Below the pieces are notes generated by a model, which was not told where the DNA came from, searched no databases, and saw only the letters and a program-made list of their open reading frames with translations. DNA of 64,000 bases from the NCBI GenBank assembly GCA_041918175.1, contig JAYRWE010000042.1:1-64000 (forward strand). The letters run 5' to 3'. The stretch's first letter is position 1; each line of letters opens with the position of its first letter. The stretch comes from JABWAN01 sp041918175 (GTDB lineage Bacteria; Zhuqueibacterota; Zhuqueibacteria; Zhuqueibacterales; Zhuqueibacteraceae). A program made the position numbers and the translations under genes. This document shows, in pieces, positions 14,628-23,200 of the stretch.

Positions 14628-15974
14628 GTGAGCTTTCGTGCATGCTTCGCAGCAATGAGTTTCATTTTTATCAGCGGCAGTCTCGCCTCCGCGCAAACTT
14701 GGCAAACGCTTTCGAACGTTCCGATTCTCACGCGTTATAACGATGTCTATTTCGTATCCGCGCAGCTCGGATGGATTGTGAATGGCTCCGGCCATGTCTA
14801 TCGCACGACCGATGGCGGCGCCTCGTGGCAAAAACAATTCGACAAGAGTGGCGCGCATTTTCGCTCCGTCGGTTTCTTCGATGCACAAAATGGCTGGGCC
14901 GGTAATGTTGGGCCCGGCGAGTTTAGCGCGACTGACACGACAACACTCTATCGCACGCAAGACGCCGGGCAAACGTGGTCGCCGATGAATACCTTTATCG
15001 GCCCCAAACCGCGCGGCCTCTGCGGCATGCACGTTGTGAATGATTCGGTAATTTGCGCCGTGGGTCGTGTGCGCGGGCCGGCGTTCTTCGCGCGCACGAT
15101 TGATCGCGGCCAAACGTGGCAGGCGCAAGATATGAGCGCATACGCCGCGGGTTTGATCGATGTTTATTTTTTTCATCCCGACACCGGCATTGCTGTGGGT
15201 TTGACGAACGTGACGCACAACAATTCCAGCGGCGTGGTGTTGTACACGAACGACGGCGGCAAAACCTGGGTGAAGCGCTTCACCACCACGCGCGCCGGCG
15301 AATGGTGCTGGAAAATTTCTTTTCCTTCGCGCAAGGTCGGCTATGTATCATTGCAGCGCAACAGCGCCTCGCCGATTTATATTTTGAAAACCACGGACGG
15401 CGCGGAGACGTGGCAGGAAAAACTTTTTTCGAGCAGCTATTACTTCGTGCAAGGCATCGGCTTTGTCGATGCGCGCAACGGTTGGATCGGCGGCAACAGT
15501 TCGTTTCCATCTTATCAAACCAAAGACGGCGGCGAAACGTGGCAATCCGCGGGGTTCGGCACGAGCATGAATCGCGTGCGCTTTTGGGGCGATACGCTCG
15601 GCTATGCGGTGGGGCGCGTGGTTTACAAATATACGAAGCCGGCAACTGCGGTCGCAGCGCGTGCGCACGAAACGCCGTACGCATTTGCACTCGCGCAGAA
15701 TTTTCCCAACCCGATTTCCGTGCGCGACTTGGGCAATGCGAGCACAACGATACGTTTTCATCTGCCGCAGCGCAGCAGTGTGACGATCAAAGTGTTCGAT
15801 GTGATTGGGCGGGAGATTACGCAGCTCTTGCAGGAAACGCGCGAGACGGGCGAGCACATGGTGCATTGGGACGCCGCGGATCGCGAAGGCAACGCCGTGC
15901 CCTCGGGAATTTATTTCTACTCCGTGCGCGCGAACGATTTTACGGCAACGAGGAAGATGATTGTGATGGAGTAG
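14628..15974 (+). CDS. Secreted BNR-repeat (Ycf48-like) protein with C-terminal sorting domain
   Basis: A 448-residue exported protein starting at GTG 14628 with GGAG upstream. A signal peptide covers residues 1-23 (cleavage near SLASAQ). The body is a beta-propeller with repeated TTDGG-x-SWQ, TQDAGQTW, TNDGGKTW and TKDGGETWQ motifs, as in Ycf48/sortilin-like folds. The last ~85 residues (FALAQNFPNP, then IRFHLPQRSSVTIKVFDV and PSGIYFYSVRA) are a FlgD-like sorting domain of the type IX secretion kind. It is probably surface-attached or released; no catalytic residues are evident. Confidence 0.85.
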   Translation: MSFRACFAAMSFIFISGSLASAQTWQTLSNVPILTRYNDVYFVSAQLGWIVNGSGHVYRTTDGGASWQKQFDKSGAHFRSVGFFDAQNGWAGNVGPGEFSATDTTTLYRTQDAGQTWSPMNTFIGPKPRGLCGMHVVNDSVICAVGRVRGPAFFARTIDRGQTWQAQDMSAYAAGLIDVYFFHPDTGIAVGLTNVTHNNSSGVVLYTNDGGKTWVKRFTTTRAGEWCWKISFPSRKVGYVSLQRNSASPIYILKTTDGAETWQEKLFSSSYYFVQGIGFVDARNGWIGGNSSFPSYQTKDGGETWQSAGFGTSMNRVRFWGDTLGYAVGRVVYKYTKPATAVAARAHETPYAFALAQNFPNPISVRDLGNASTTIRFHLPQRSSVTIKVFDVIGREITQLLQETRETGEHMVHWDAADREGNAVPSGIYFYSVRANDFTATRKMIVME

Positions 15975-15990
15975 AGGGGAGAAGACCGGT

Positions 15991-16152
15991 TCAAGCAGAT
16001 TGAAGCTTTGATACTTCTTGTTCCGCTTGCTGCGCATGAAAACCGACGGACGCATCTGCGATATTTTCATCTTCCGCAAGTTTTTCAAAGGCGCGAATAT
16101 CGTTGTCAGCGACGAGCAGCAGACGCTGCGCAAGGTCAAGGGGCTGCTTCAT
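15991..16152 (-). pseudogene. Truncated HEPN toxin gene
   Basis: From the ATG at 16152 a 53-residue frame reads MKQPLDLAQRLLLVADNDIR, then GFHAQQAEQEV and a stop at 15991. The first ~43 residues match the HEPN start, where HAQQA is normally followed by AEKALKA and another 60-80 residues holding the catalytic R-x4-6-H. That motif is absent, so RNase activity is presumably lost. It overlaps the end of the MNT antitoxin gene by 17 bases, the usual order of such pairs. It ends 16 bases from the convergent BNR gene, suggesting a deletion. Confidence 0.7.
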
Positions 16153-16456
16153 GAAGAACTTTCCCTTCAGTTAAAGCCCAATATAACGTCGTGCTCGGAA
16201 GATGGCCCCAATCTTCCACCTCGGTGATGGAAGCAACAAGAACATCCGCGGAAACACCGAGCGGCCGCAAGGCTCGCCGCAAGCGCGTCATCTCGCGTTG
16301 TTTGCTGGCAACGCTGGGCACAATCACTAAAAAGTCCAAATCGGAATTTTCCGTCGCCTCGGCGCGCGCGTATGAGCCAAAGAGGATCACTTTAGTTGGA
16401 TGCGCCGCCGCAACCAGCAAGCGCACTGCTTCATCAATGGTCTGTTGCGAAATCAT
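16136..16456 (-). CDS. MNT-type nucleotidyltransferase antitoxin
   Basis: A 106-residue minimal nucleotidyltransferase. The motif LFGSYARAEATENSDLDFLV gives Gly27-Ser28 and the metal-binding pair Asp39/Asp41. Proteins of this family adenylylate and neutralise a HEPN RNase encoded just downstream. Here the partner is truncated, so the antitoxin may be orphaned. A paralogous intact pair lies at 44071-44791. The catalytic motif looks intact. Confidence 0.82.
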   Translation of the reverse strand: MISQQTIDEAVRLLVAAAHPTKVILFGSYARAEATENSDLDFLVIVPSVASKQREMTRLRRALRPLGVSADVLVASITEVEDWGHLPSTTLYWALTEGKVLHEAAP

Positions 16457-16553
16457 GAGCTATGCCTCTGCTTGATCGATTACGAACAAACTAAACTTCT
16501 CCATGCAAAGAAGCAAGCCGTAATCCTGTTGCGGCATGCGCCTCGAAAACATC

Positions 16554-17744
16554 ATGCCCGCTCTCACTGCTTATCCGACTCAACTCGATTTATGGTCGAT
16601 TTTGCTGCTCTTCGGCGCGCTGCAAGGGATTTTCTTTGCACTCATTTTGTTGCGCATGGAGCGCGGCAATCGCGCGGCGAATCGCTTGTTGGCGGGTTTG
16701 CTCTTCGTGCTCTCGCTGCACCTCGGCGAATACGTGCTCATCGCTTCGGGTTATTATGTACGCGCGCCGCATGTGCTGGGTCTCACGTTGCCGTGCGTGT
16801 TTCTCATTGGCCCGCTGTATTATCTTTATGGCTCTGCGTTATTGCACGCGCGCTTGCCATTCACGCGCAAGCACGCGCTGCATTTCGTACCTGCGCTCTT
16901 GTGTGCGCTCGTGCTGCTCCGTTTTTATTTGCAGCCGGCAGAAGCTAAAGCCGCTTTCGTTGCCGAACTGGTGCAGCGTGGCTATGTAATCTTTCCGCTC
17001 GATCAGTTTTTGCTCATGGCCTTGAGCACGTTTCAGATGCTTGCGTATTTTTATCTCACCTACACGCTGCTGCAGAATTTCGCCGAACGCTTCAAAGCCG
17101 AGTCTGCGCATGCGGAAATTCTCAATCTCGAATGGCTGCAAAGCGCTTCGATGGCGTTCACGTTGTACATGATGCTGTTCTTTGTTGCCTATTTTCAGCT
17201 CTTCCTTTTGCAAGCGCATCGACAGGAAATTTTTTATCTCGCCATGCTCGTGCTTTCAGGTTTCATTCATGCCGTGGGCTATCATGCCTTGCGCTATCCT
17301 GAAATTTTCTCCGCTACCCGCGCGCCGCGCGCGCCGAAATATCAGAAGAACCCGTTGCCGGAAAATCGCGCGCAGAGTTATGCAGAAAAGCTGCAGCAAT
17401 ACATGGCAACAGCGCAGCCTTTTTTAAATCCCGAGCTAAAACTTTCGGAGGTAGCCGAAGCTTTAAACATGCCCGCCAATCATCTTTCGCAAGTACTCAA
17501 CGCGGAATTGGGCAAAAACTTTTTCGACTTCATCAATGAGCAGCGCATTGCCGCGGCGCAACAACGTTTGCTTGATCCGCGTTTCGCACATTACACCATC
17601 CTCGCCATCGCGCTCGACGTCGGTTTCAACAACAAAGCATCTTTTAACCGCGTGTTTAAAAAAATCACGGGCACCACGCCCTCGGAGTTTATCGCCGCCA
17701 ACAAAGCGGGGAGCATGCGATCAGCCGAGGCGAGCACACTTTAA
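16554..17744 (+). CDS. Membrane-anchored AraC-family transcription regulator
   Basis: About 396 residues from the ATG at 16554 (an ATG 6 codons earlier is also possible). Six to seven hydrophobic helices fill residues ~1-240. A cytoplasmic AraC/XylS double helix-turn-helix occupies the last ~105 residues (LKLSEVAEALNMPANHLSQV and LAIALDVGFNNKASFNRVFK, TPSEFI). This layout is common in Bacteroidota and relatives and suggests direct signal transfer from membrane to DNA. The likely target is the small membrane protein gene downstream, by proximity only. Confidence 0.85.
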   Translation: MPALTAYPTQLDLWSILLLFGALQGIFFALILLRMERGNRAANRLLAGLLFVLSLHLGEYVLIASGYYVRAPHVLGLTLPCVFLIGPLYYLYGSALLHARLPFTRKHALHFVPALLCALVLLRFYLQPAEAKAAFVAELVQRGYVIFPLDQFLLMALSTFQMLAYFYLTYTLLQNFAERFKAESAHAEILNLEWLQSASMAFTLYMMLFFVAYFQLFLLQAHRQEIFYLAMLVLSGFIHAVGYHALRYPEIFSATRAPRAPKYQKNPLPENRAQSYAEKLQQYMATAQPFLNPELKLSEVAEALNMPANHLSQVLNAELGKNFFDFINEQRIAAAQQRLLDPRFAHYTILAIALDVGFNNKASFNRVFKKITGTTPSEFIAANKAGSMRSAEASTL

Positions 17745-17880
17745 AAACAAAGTACCATCTTCCGACTTTTGACCCGTAACAGGTCAAATCTCATAAGGTG
17801 CGACGCTCATGCTCTCGGGAAAGATTATCTTGGGCGCGTCAATCACAGTTTGTTTGAACCAACTTTTCGGAGGATGCGTC

Positions 17881-18297
17881 ATGCAACAAACTTCCAAGCT
17901 GCAATGGCATCTCGTGCTGCTCGTCACGTTCGGCACGCTGGTCGTGTTGGTGCTCGCGCACGTGTTATTCGTCGCGTTCTATGCGCACTTGATGAATACC
18001 GGGCACGATCAAGCTTTTTACAGCGAGTTCGCGCAGCACACGGGCACACCGTTCGTGTTCTTCTTCGCGCCGGTGCCGATCTTTTTAATTGTGCGTTGGG
18101 TGGGAAGAAAAGCGCCGCATCTCGCGATGAAGCACGCGCTGTTGATCGTCGCCGTCTCCGTGGCTTTGGATGTCGCCATCATAGCGCTGGTGGGGAAGGC
18201 GGCAATGTTGCTCAACGCCGGTCCGTTGCTCGCGCACGCGGCGAAGGTCGCTGCGATGATTTTGGGAGGATGGGTCGTGCAGAAAGAAAGAGCGTAG
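17881..18297 (+). CDS. Small membrane protein (138 aa, about four helices)
   Basis: I choose the ATG at 17881 because GGAGG lies 8 bases before it. The protein has hydrophobic segments at ~10-32, ~52-68, ~80-100 and ~112-130, and no signal for export. I do not recognise the family. It follows the membrane AraC regulator by 136 bases on the same strand, which hints at a regulator-target pair. Confidence 0.65.
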   Translation: MQQTSKLQWHLVLLVTFGTLVVLVLAHVLFVAFYAHLMNTGHDQAFYSEFAQHTGTPFVFFFAPVPIFLIVRWVGRKAPHLAMKHALLIVAVSVALDVAIIALVGKAAMLLNAGPLLAHAAKVAAMILGGWVVQKERA

Positions 18298-18394
18298 CTA
18301 AGAGATGAGATGAAGTGTCACTCAGGGCGCAGAATTGCAGCCGGGCTTTGAAAATTGCATCAAAGCTCGGCTCTACTTATTGAAGGAGATTAAA

Positions 18395-20275
18395 ATGTCA
18401 CGCATGATTTTTCCTAAGCGACTCGGCTCGTTGCGGGTTGTAGTTCTAACGGCAATCGGAGGACTTTGCCTGGAAGCGCAAGCGCAAGGCAATATTATTT
18501 CTCTTGAGGTCCCAGAAATGCTTGCGGCCAAACCGATAACAATGTGGAGCAAGGTCGAGCGCGATGAGATCGACGAGCGGATACAAAAGCAGCTCGCGCT
18601 TTGGACGCAAAGCCAGCTTCTGTCTGATGAAGAAAAAGAGAAGCTTGACGCGATCATCATATTCACGCAGAACGGGAAATTTCTTTTGCCGGACCGGGAG
18701 CAGGCGCTACGGCAGCGCGGAGAAAGACCGCAGCATCTTGCCAACGAATTGACTTTCACTTTTAATTCACCGAACCATCCGTGGACCGTGGCGGAGTTGG
18801 ACTCGCTGCAGAAATGGCTCGGGGATTTTTATTCAGCGGCCAAAGCGATCTATGGCAATCCCGCGTTTAATATTTCAGTGAATGTCAAGAAGGATTCCAC
18901 GATTTCATTGGCGGGGTTATATTCGGCTTCTTCCAACGAAATGACGATACGGCTTAGCTCCCGCGAGAGATTGGCTGATCGACAAGACGTGATCGTACAT
19001 GAAATGATTCACGCGTTTCGCGACGATTACATTATAGGTCTCAATTGCTACGAAGAAGGCATGGCGCGCTCTGCGGAGGTGGAGGTGCTTAATCAACTGC
19101 AGCAATATCCCCGGTACTGGAACACAAATCACAGCTATACATACGACGTTTTTTATGACGCATTAAACGAACCGGGAATTGCAAGCAAGAATGGCAACTT
19201 TTTGGGTGCAACTGGTTTACGAGTGTTACGCTATCAACTATCCGGCTATGCCTGGGCCAAGGCTTATTTGGAGAATGCGCTCTTCTTCGTCAATTTCAAT
19301 CAAGCATATTATGCGCAAATGCTCTTTGATCCCACAACGCAGTTCGATGCAGCCAAGCTTAAGAATCTCGTAGCTTCGTTTACGCCGGCAGTGGAGCAGA
19401 AAGGTTTCGAGGTTTGGTATGACCAGCAACACGTATTGAACGTGAACCCGGACGGCGGCTATATTCTCTATCAGCGCACAAATCAATATTCGCTTGATTA
19501 CTTTTTCCGGGATGCGGTTTTGGGCACTGAAAACTCGCAAGCCGGTGCCGCGGTGCAGTGGACGGTTTATGGCTTCAATAATGCGCTGCTCGACAGCGGC
19601 AGCGTCATCACCAATTTTCTTGGAACGGCCTTTTTTGACCCGAGATTGCAGGGTTATTTTGGAAAGATCAAAATCGTCGTCGCCACGACGACTCCCGACG
19701 GCCCGGTGCAAGAAATTTCTTATCGCCCCTATTACTTCGGCACTCTTAGCGAGGACGAACTTGGAGTCTTTGGCGTGATCCCCGAGCAAACCCATGGAAT
19801 CGTTACACTGCGCTCTTTAGACGAGCCTTCTGCAAGCGCCACGCAAGCGCTCATCAATGGCGCTTTTTATTTTCCTCAGTTCGAAAAAATCCGCGGCCGC
19901 TTCGAGTTGATTTACACCGCGCCGGATAGCCAACAATTCCAGCGCATTTTCACCAAAGACGCGAGCCATTATTTCATCGGCAGCGTAGAGCCGCGCGTTG
20001 CAGTCTGTTCAAGCAACGGCGACGTGAACGGCGACGGCGTGTTGACGCCCGGCGATGCGTTGTGCGCCTTTCGTATTTACCTCAACAACGGTAAACTGCC
20101 AAGCGACTGTGATGCATTGAATTCTTTGTGCGAATTGGCCGCAGCCGACGTAAACTGCGACGGAACAATCACACCAGGCGATGCGCTCGCGATCTTTATG
20201 CGCTACTTGAACGGCCTGCCTCCGCAAAATTGCTTTGCCGCAGCGCATTCAAGCATACCCACGGTTTCGCACTAG
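18395..20275 (+). CDS. Secreted metallopeptidase-like protein with C-terminal dockerin
   Basis: A 626-residue protein. The start at 18395 has AAGGAGATTAAA directly before the ATG. Residues 1-31 are a signal peptide (ending LEAQAQ). HEMIH at 202-206 is a zinc-peptidase helix, and Glu220/Glu221 (NCYEEGMARS) could supply the third ligand, as in gluzincins. The last ~75 residues hold two dockerin type I repeats (GDVNGDGVLTPGDAL and ADVNCDGTITPGDAL), each a calcium-binding loop plus helix. Dockerins bind cohesins, so the protein may join an extracellular complex. Peptidase activity is inferred from the motif only. Confidence 0.8.
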   Translation: MSRMIFPKRLGSLRVVVLTAIGGLCLEAQAQGNIISLEVPEMLAAKPITMWSKVERDEIDERIQKQLALWTQSQLLSDEEKEKLDAIIIFTQNGKFLLPDREQALRQRGERPQHLANELTFTFNSPNHPWTVAELDSLQKWLGDFYSAAKAIYGNPAFNISVNVKKDSTISLAGLYSASSNEMTIRLSSRERLADRQDVIVHEMIHAFRDDYIIGLNCYEEGMARSAEVEVLNQLQQYPRYWNTNHSYTYDVFYDALNEPGIASKNGNFLGATGLRVLRYQLSGYAWAKAYLENALFFVNFNQAYYAQMLFDPTTQFDAAKLKNLVASFTPAVEQKGFEVWYDQQHVLNVNPDGGYILYQRTNQYSLDYFFRDAVLGTENSQAGAAVQWTVYGFNNALLDSGSVITNFLGTAFFDPRLQGYFGKIKIVVATTTPDGPVQEISYRPYYFGTLSEDELGVFGVIPEQTHGIVTLRSLDEPSASATQALINGAFYFPQFEKIRGRFELIYTAPDSQQFQRIFTKDASHYFIGSVEPRVAVCSSNGDVNGDGVLTPGDALCAFRIYLNNGKLPSDCDALNSLCELAAADVNCDGTITPGDALAIFMRYLNGLPPQNCFAAAHSSIPTVSH

Positions 20276-20278
20276 TGA

Positions 20279-20791
20279 TTATAGAACTTGAGTGTGCGAA
20301 CATCTCTGGGGTGCCAGCTTCTGAATAATCTGCCGCACAATCTTCCTCGGCGACAAGGCAACATCGAGCGTCAGCGCTTCTCGCGGCGCTTCCAAAGTTT
20401 CAAATTGGCTGCGCAGCAATTGCGGCGGCATGAAATGCCCTTTGCGATTTTGCATGCGTTGCGCGATGAGTTCGTAGCTGCCCTTTAGAAAAACGAACTT
20501 CACCTCGTTGGCGTTGACTTGCAAACGCTCGCGATACGCTCGTTTGAGCGCAGAGCAAGCGAGCACAAAAGAATGCTGCGCGCGCAATGCTTCGTCGATT
20601 AATTCGCTCATGGCCGCGAGCCACGCCGCGCGGTCGTCATCATCGAGCGGCACACCGCTGCGCATTTTTGCGATGTTCTCCGGCGGATGAAACGCATCGG
20701 CATCGTGAAAGCTCCAGCCCAACTCCGCGGCGAGACGTTTGCCAATCGTGGTTTTGCCGGAGCCGGAAACGCCCATGAGAATGATGATCAT
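20279..20791 (-). CDS. gntK: Gluconokinase
   Basis: A 170-residue P-loop kinase of the thermoresistant gluconokinase family. Walker A is GVSGSGKTT. FHDADAFHPPENIAKM, GVPLDDDDRAAWL and CSALKRAYRERL are family motifs. It phosphorylates D-gluconate to 6-phosphogluconate, the substrate of the gnd product encoded ~7 kb away. The start overlaps the stop of the upstream glycosyltransferase gene (ATGA), so the two are coupled although their functions differ. Confidence 0.92.
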   Translation of the reverse strand: MIIILMGVSGSGKTTIGKRLAAELGWSFHDADAFHPPENIAKMRSGVPLDDDDRAAWLAAMSELIDEALRAQHSFVLACSALKRAYRERLQVNANEVKFVFLKGSYELIAQRMQNRKGHFMPPQLLRSQFETLEAPREALTLDVALSPRKIVRQIIQKLAPQRCSHTQVL

Positions 20792-21765
20792 CGCACCTCT
20801 CGTATGTCGGTAAGCAACTCATAAAATTTTTCCAATACATTCTCGCATGGAATATCTTTAATCAAACCGCCCGGCGCCGCGGGCAGTACGATGCGGCGAT
20901 GCGTGCTGAGGGGATAGAATTTTTTATAATTCCATTCATGGTTGGAATAAAGCCCGAGTACGGGGCGATCAAAGGCCGCGGCCATGTGAATGATCGAGGT
21001 GTCGGGCGAGATCACCAGTTCGGCGCGTTGCAACACGGCGAGCAAGTCGCTCAAGCCGCGTGTGGGGAAATAAAATGAGCGCGGCACTTGCGCTAACAGT
21101 TCGGCGGCAAGCGGCTCATCGTGCGGCGCGGTGGTGAGCACAAACGCGGGCGCTTCCGCTTGCATCGTTTGCAAAAACTTTATCCACTGACTTTGCGGCC
21201 AATAGCGAATGGCATTCCCCGCGGAGAGATTGACGCAATAATATTGCGTGACGTTTTTCGAGCGCAAAAAAAACGCGACTTCCTCTTGCGCGGCGCTCGG
21301 CACAAATAAACTCGGGCGCAAATTCTCGGTGGTAATGCCAAACGCGCGCAAAGCCTCGAGGTTGCGACGCGCCACATGGGTGTGATGCTCCTCCTGCGAA
21401 AGCAAACCCACGTCAAAAACATTCTTCCCTCCGGTTTGATTAAAACCGACCTTCACGTGTGCTCTTGCCCATTGCGCAAAAATTTTTCCCTCGCGCGAAA
21501 AGTGATCCTTCGGATCAATCCACCAATGATAATATTCTTGTTTGAGCGCGATGAGCATTTTCACCGTGTCGAAGAACTTTTTCGAATAAACAAAAACGCG
21601 CTCGATTTCCGGCTGCATCTGCGCGAGCGCGGCGTTGTGCCGGCTTGCGAGCACATGAATGCGGCACGACGGATAGGTCTGCCGCAGCGCGCGCAGCATC
21701 GGCGTGGCCAAAACAAAATCGCCGAGGCGACCTAGTTGCACGAGAAGAATGCGTGGATTCGTCAT
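20788..21765 (-). CDS. Glycosyltransferase family 9 (heptosyltransferase-like)
   Basis: A 325-residue GT-B enzyme. The N-terminal ILLVQLGRLGDFVLATPML is the GT9 start. Residues ~170-300 hold the nucleotide-sugar domain with VNLSAGNAIRYWPQSQWIKF and VISPDTSIIHMAAAFDRPVL. GT9 enzymes add heptose or related sugars in LPS core synthesis. The acceptor cannot be told from sequence. No other envelope sugar genes are adjacent; it overlaps gntK by four bases. Confidence 0.85.
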   Translation of the reverse strand: MTNPRILLVQLGRLGDFVLATPMLRALRQTYPSCRIHVLASRHNAALAQMQPEIERVFVYSKKFFDTVKMLIALKQEYYHWWIDPKDHFSREGKIFAQWARAHVKVGFNQTGGKNVFDVGLLSQEEHHTHVARRNLEALRAFGITTENLRPSLFVPSAAQEEVAFFLRSKNVTQYYCVNLSAGNAIRYWPQSQWIKFLQTMQAEAPAFVLTTAPHDEPLAAELLAQVPRSFYFPTRGLSDLLAVLQRAELVISPDTSIIHMAAAFDRPVLGLYSNHEWNYKKFYPLSTHRRIVLPAAPGGLIKDIPCENVLEKFYELLTDIREVR

Positions 21766-21938
21766 GGAGTTAATGTAACGATCCTGCGGAGATTTTGTAA
21801 GGCAAAAATTTTCTACGGGGAAAAATGTTTTTGCCGTTGGAGGGAAATTTTAGTATCCTGTTTGCGCATGCGCGATCTCATCGCACCTTCAACTCACGCC
21901 GCTTCGTTTCGAAACTTTTCACCACGCAGGGAGCACCT

Positions 21939-23048
21939 ATGAAAGTCTTGCAACTCATGTCCGAGCACAATCATGAAGAAGTCGTTTTTTGCCAAGATAA
22001 AGATTCCGGTTTGCGCGCCATCATCGCAATTCATGACACCACGCTCGGGCCCTCGCTCGGCGGCACGCGCATGTGGCCTTATAAAACCGAGGAAGAAGCT
22101 TTGCACGATGTGTTGCGGCTTTCGCGCGGCATGACTTATAAGGCTGCAGCCGCGGGTTTGAATTTGGGCGGCGGCAAAGCCGTCATCATCGGCGACCCGC
22201 ACAAAGATAAAAACGAAATGCTCTTTCGCGCATTCGGTCGATTCGTCGAAGGTCTCGCGGGCCGTTATATCACCGCGGAAGACGTGGGCACGGAAGTGCG
22301 CGACATGGAATGGGTGCGAATGGAAACGCAATGGGTCACGGGCATTTCGGAGGCGCTCGGCGGCAGCGGAGATCCTTCACCGGTCACCGCGCGCGGTGTG
22401 TATCATGGCATGAAGGCCGCGGTGGAAGCGGCTACTGGCTCGCCTTCGTTGCGCGGAAAAAAAGTGGCGATTCAAGGCGCGGGACACGTCGGATATTTCC
22501 TTGCGGAGTTTTTGCACAAAGAGAAGGCGAAAATTTTTATCTCCGATATCAAACAAGATCGCGTCGAAAAAGTCGTGAATGACTTCGGCGCAACCGCGGT
22601 GGAGTTGGAAAAAATTTACGGCTGCGAATGCGACGTGTTTGCGCCGTGCGCGCTGGGCGCGATCATCAACGACGAAACCATTCCGCAGTTCAAATGCAAA
22701 ATCATCGCCGGCGGTGCGAACAATCAACTCGCGGAGGAAAAGAAGCACGGCAAGCTTTTGCAGGAAAAGGGCATTTTTTATGCGCCCGATTATGTCATCA
22801 ATGCCGGCGGCTTAATTAATGTTGGCAACGAAGTGGAAGGCTATAATCGCGACAAAGCATTGAAGCAAGCGGAGGGCATTTATCACATCGTCAAGCAGGT
22901 GTTCGAGCTATCGCAAAAGGAGAACATTCCCACGAGCGTGGCTTCCAATCGCTTGGCCGAGCAACGCATCGAGCAAGTGGCGAAACTCAAACGCATGCAC
23001 GTGATTCGTCCGCCGCAAAAAATGCGCGGGCAGAGATATCAGTGGTGA
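21939..23048 (+). CDS. Leucine (branched-chain amino acid) dehydrogenase
   Basis: A 369-residue enzyme of the Glu/Leu/Phe/Val dehydrogenase family. I start at the ATG 21939 (GGGAG before it). Lys68 (GMTYKAAAAG) and Lys80 (LGGGKAVI) match the substrate-binding and catalytic lysines of Bacillus leucine dehydrogenase. VAIQGAGHVGYFLAE is the NAD-binding fold. It deaminates leucine, valine or isoleucine to 2-oxoacids, which could feed the E1-type dehydrogenase at 51.3-53.8 kb. A cluster of GCCACGGC palindromes follows its stop. Confidence 0.9.
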   Translation: MKVLQLMSEHNHEEVVFCQDKDSGLRAIIAIHDTTLGPSLGGTRMWPYKTEEEALHDVLRLSRGMTYKAAAAGLNLGGGKAVIIGDPHKDKNEMLFRAFGRFVEGLAGRYITAEDVGTEVRDMEWVRMETQWVTGISEALGGSGDPSPVTARGVYHGMKAAVEAATGSPSLRGKKVAIQGAGHVGYFLAEFLHKEKAKIFISDIKQDRVEKVVNDFGATAVELEKIYGCECDVFAPCALGAIINDETIPQFKCKIIAGGANNQLAEEKKHGKLLQEKGIFYAPDYVINAGGLINVGNEVEGYNRDKALKQAEGIYHIVKQVFELSQKENIPTSVASNRLAEQRIEQVAKLKRMHVIRPPQKMRGQRYQW

Positions 23049-23063
23049 TCTCCATCCCGATCA

Positions 23064-23177
23064 GCCACGGCTCGGCCGTGGCTTCTTTTTTTGTGTTGAT
23101 GAAAAGCCTAAGCCACGGCTTGGCCGTGGTTTCTTTTTTTGTTGATAAAAAAACAAAGCCACGGCCAAGCCTTGGCT
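23064..23177. repeat. Three tandem GCCACGGC-type palindromes
   Basis: GCCACGGCTCGGCCGTGGC (23064-23082) and GCCACGGCTTGGCCGTGGT (23112-23130) are each followed by TTCTTTTTTT. A third, imperfect copy lies at 23158-23177. The first two resemble intrinsic terminators and may end the leucine dehydrogenase transcript. The same motif recurs at 43471-43499 and 50030-50094, so it is also a dispersed repeat family. Confidence 0.8.
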
Positions 23178-23200
23178 GAACGGAGAAATGAGGAGGGGTA

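Noticed and set aside
16018..16227. Plus-strand 69-codon frame after the BNR gene
   Set aside because: It is antisense to the HEPN fragment and MNT gene, which have recognisable motifs.
23064..23177. CRISPR array
   Set aside because: Only three palindromic units, each self-complementary, with unequal gaps and no cas genes.
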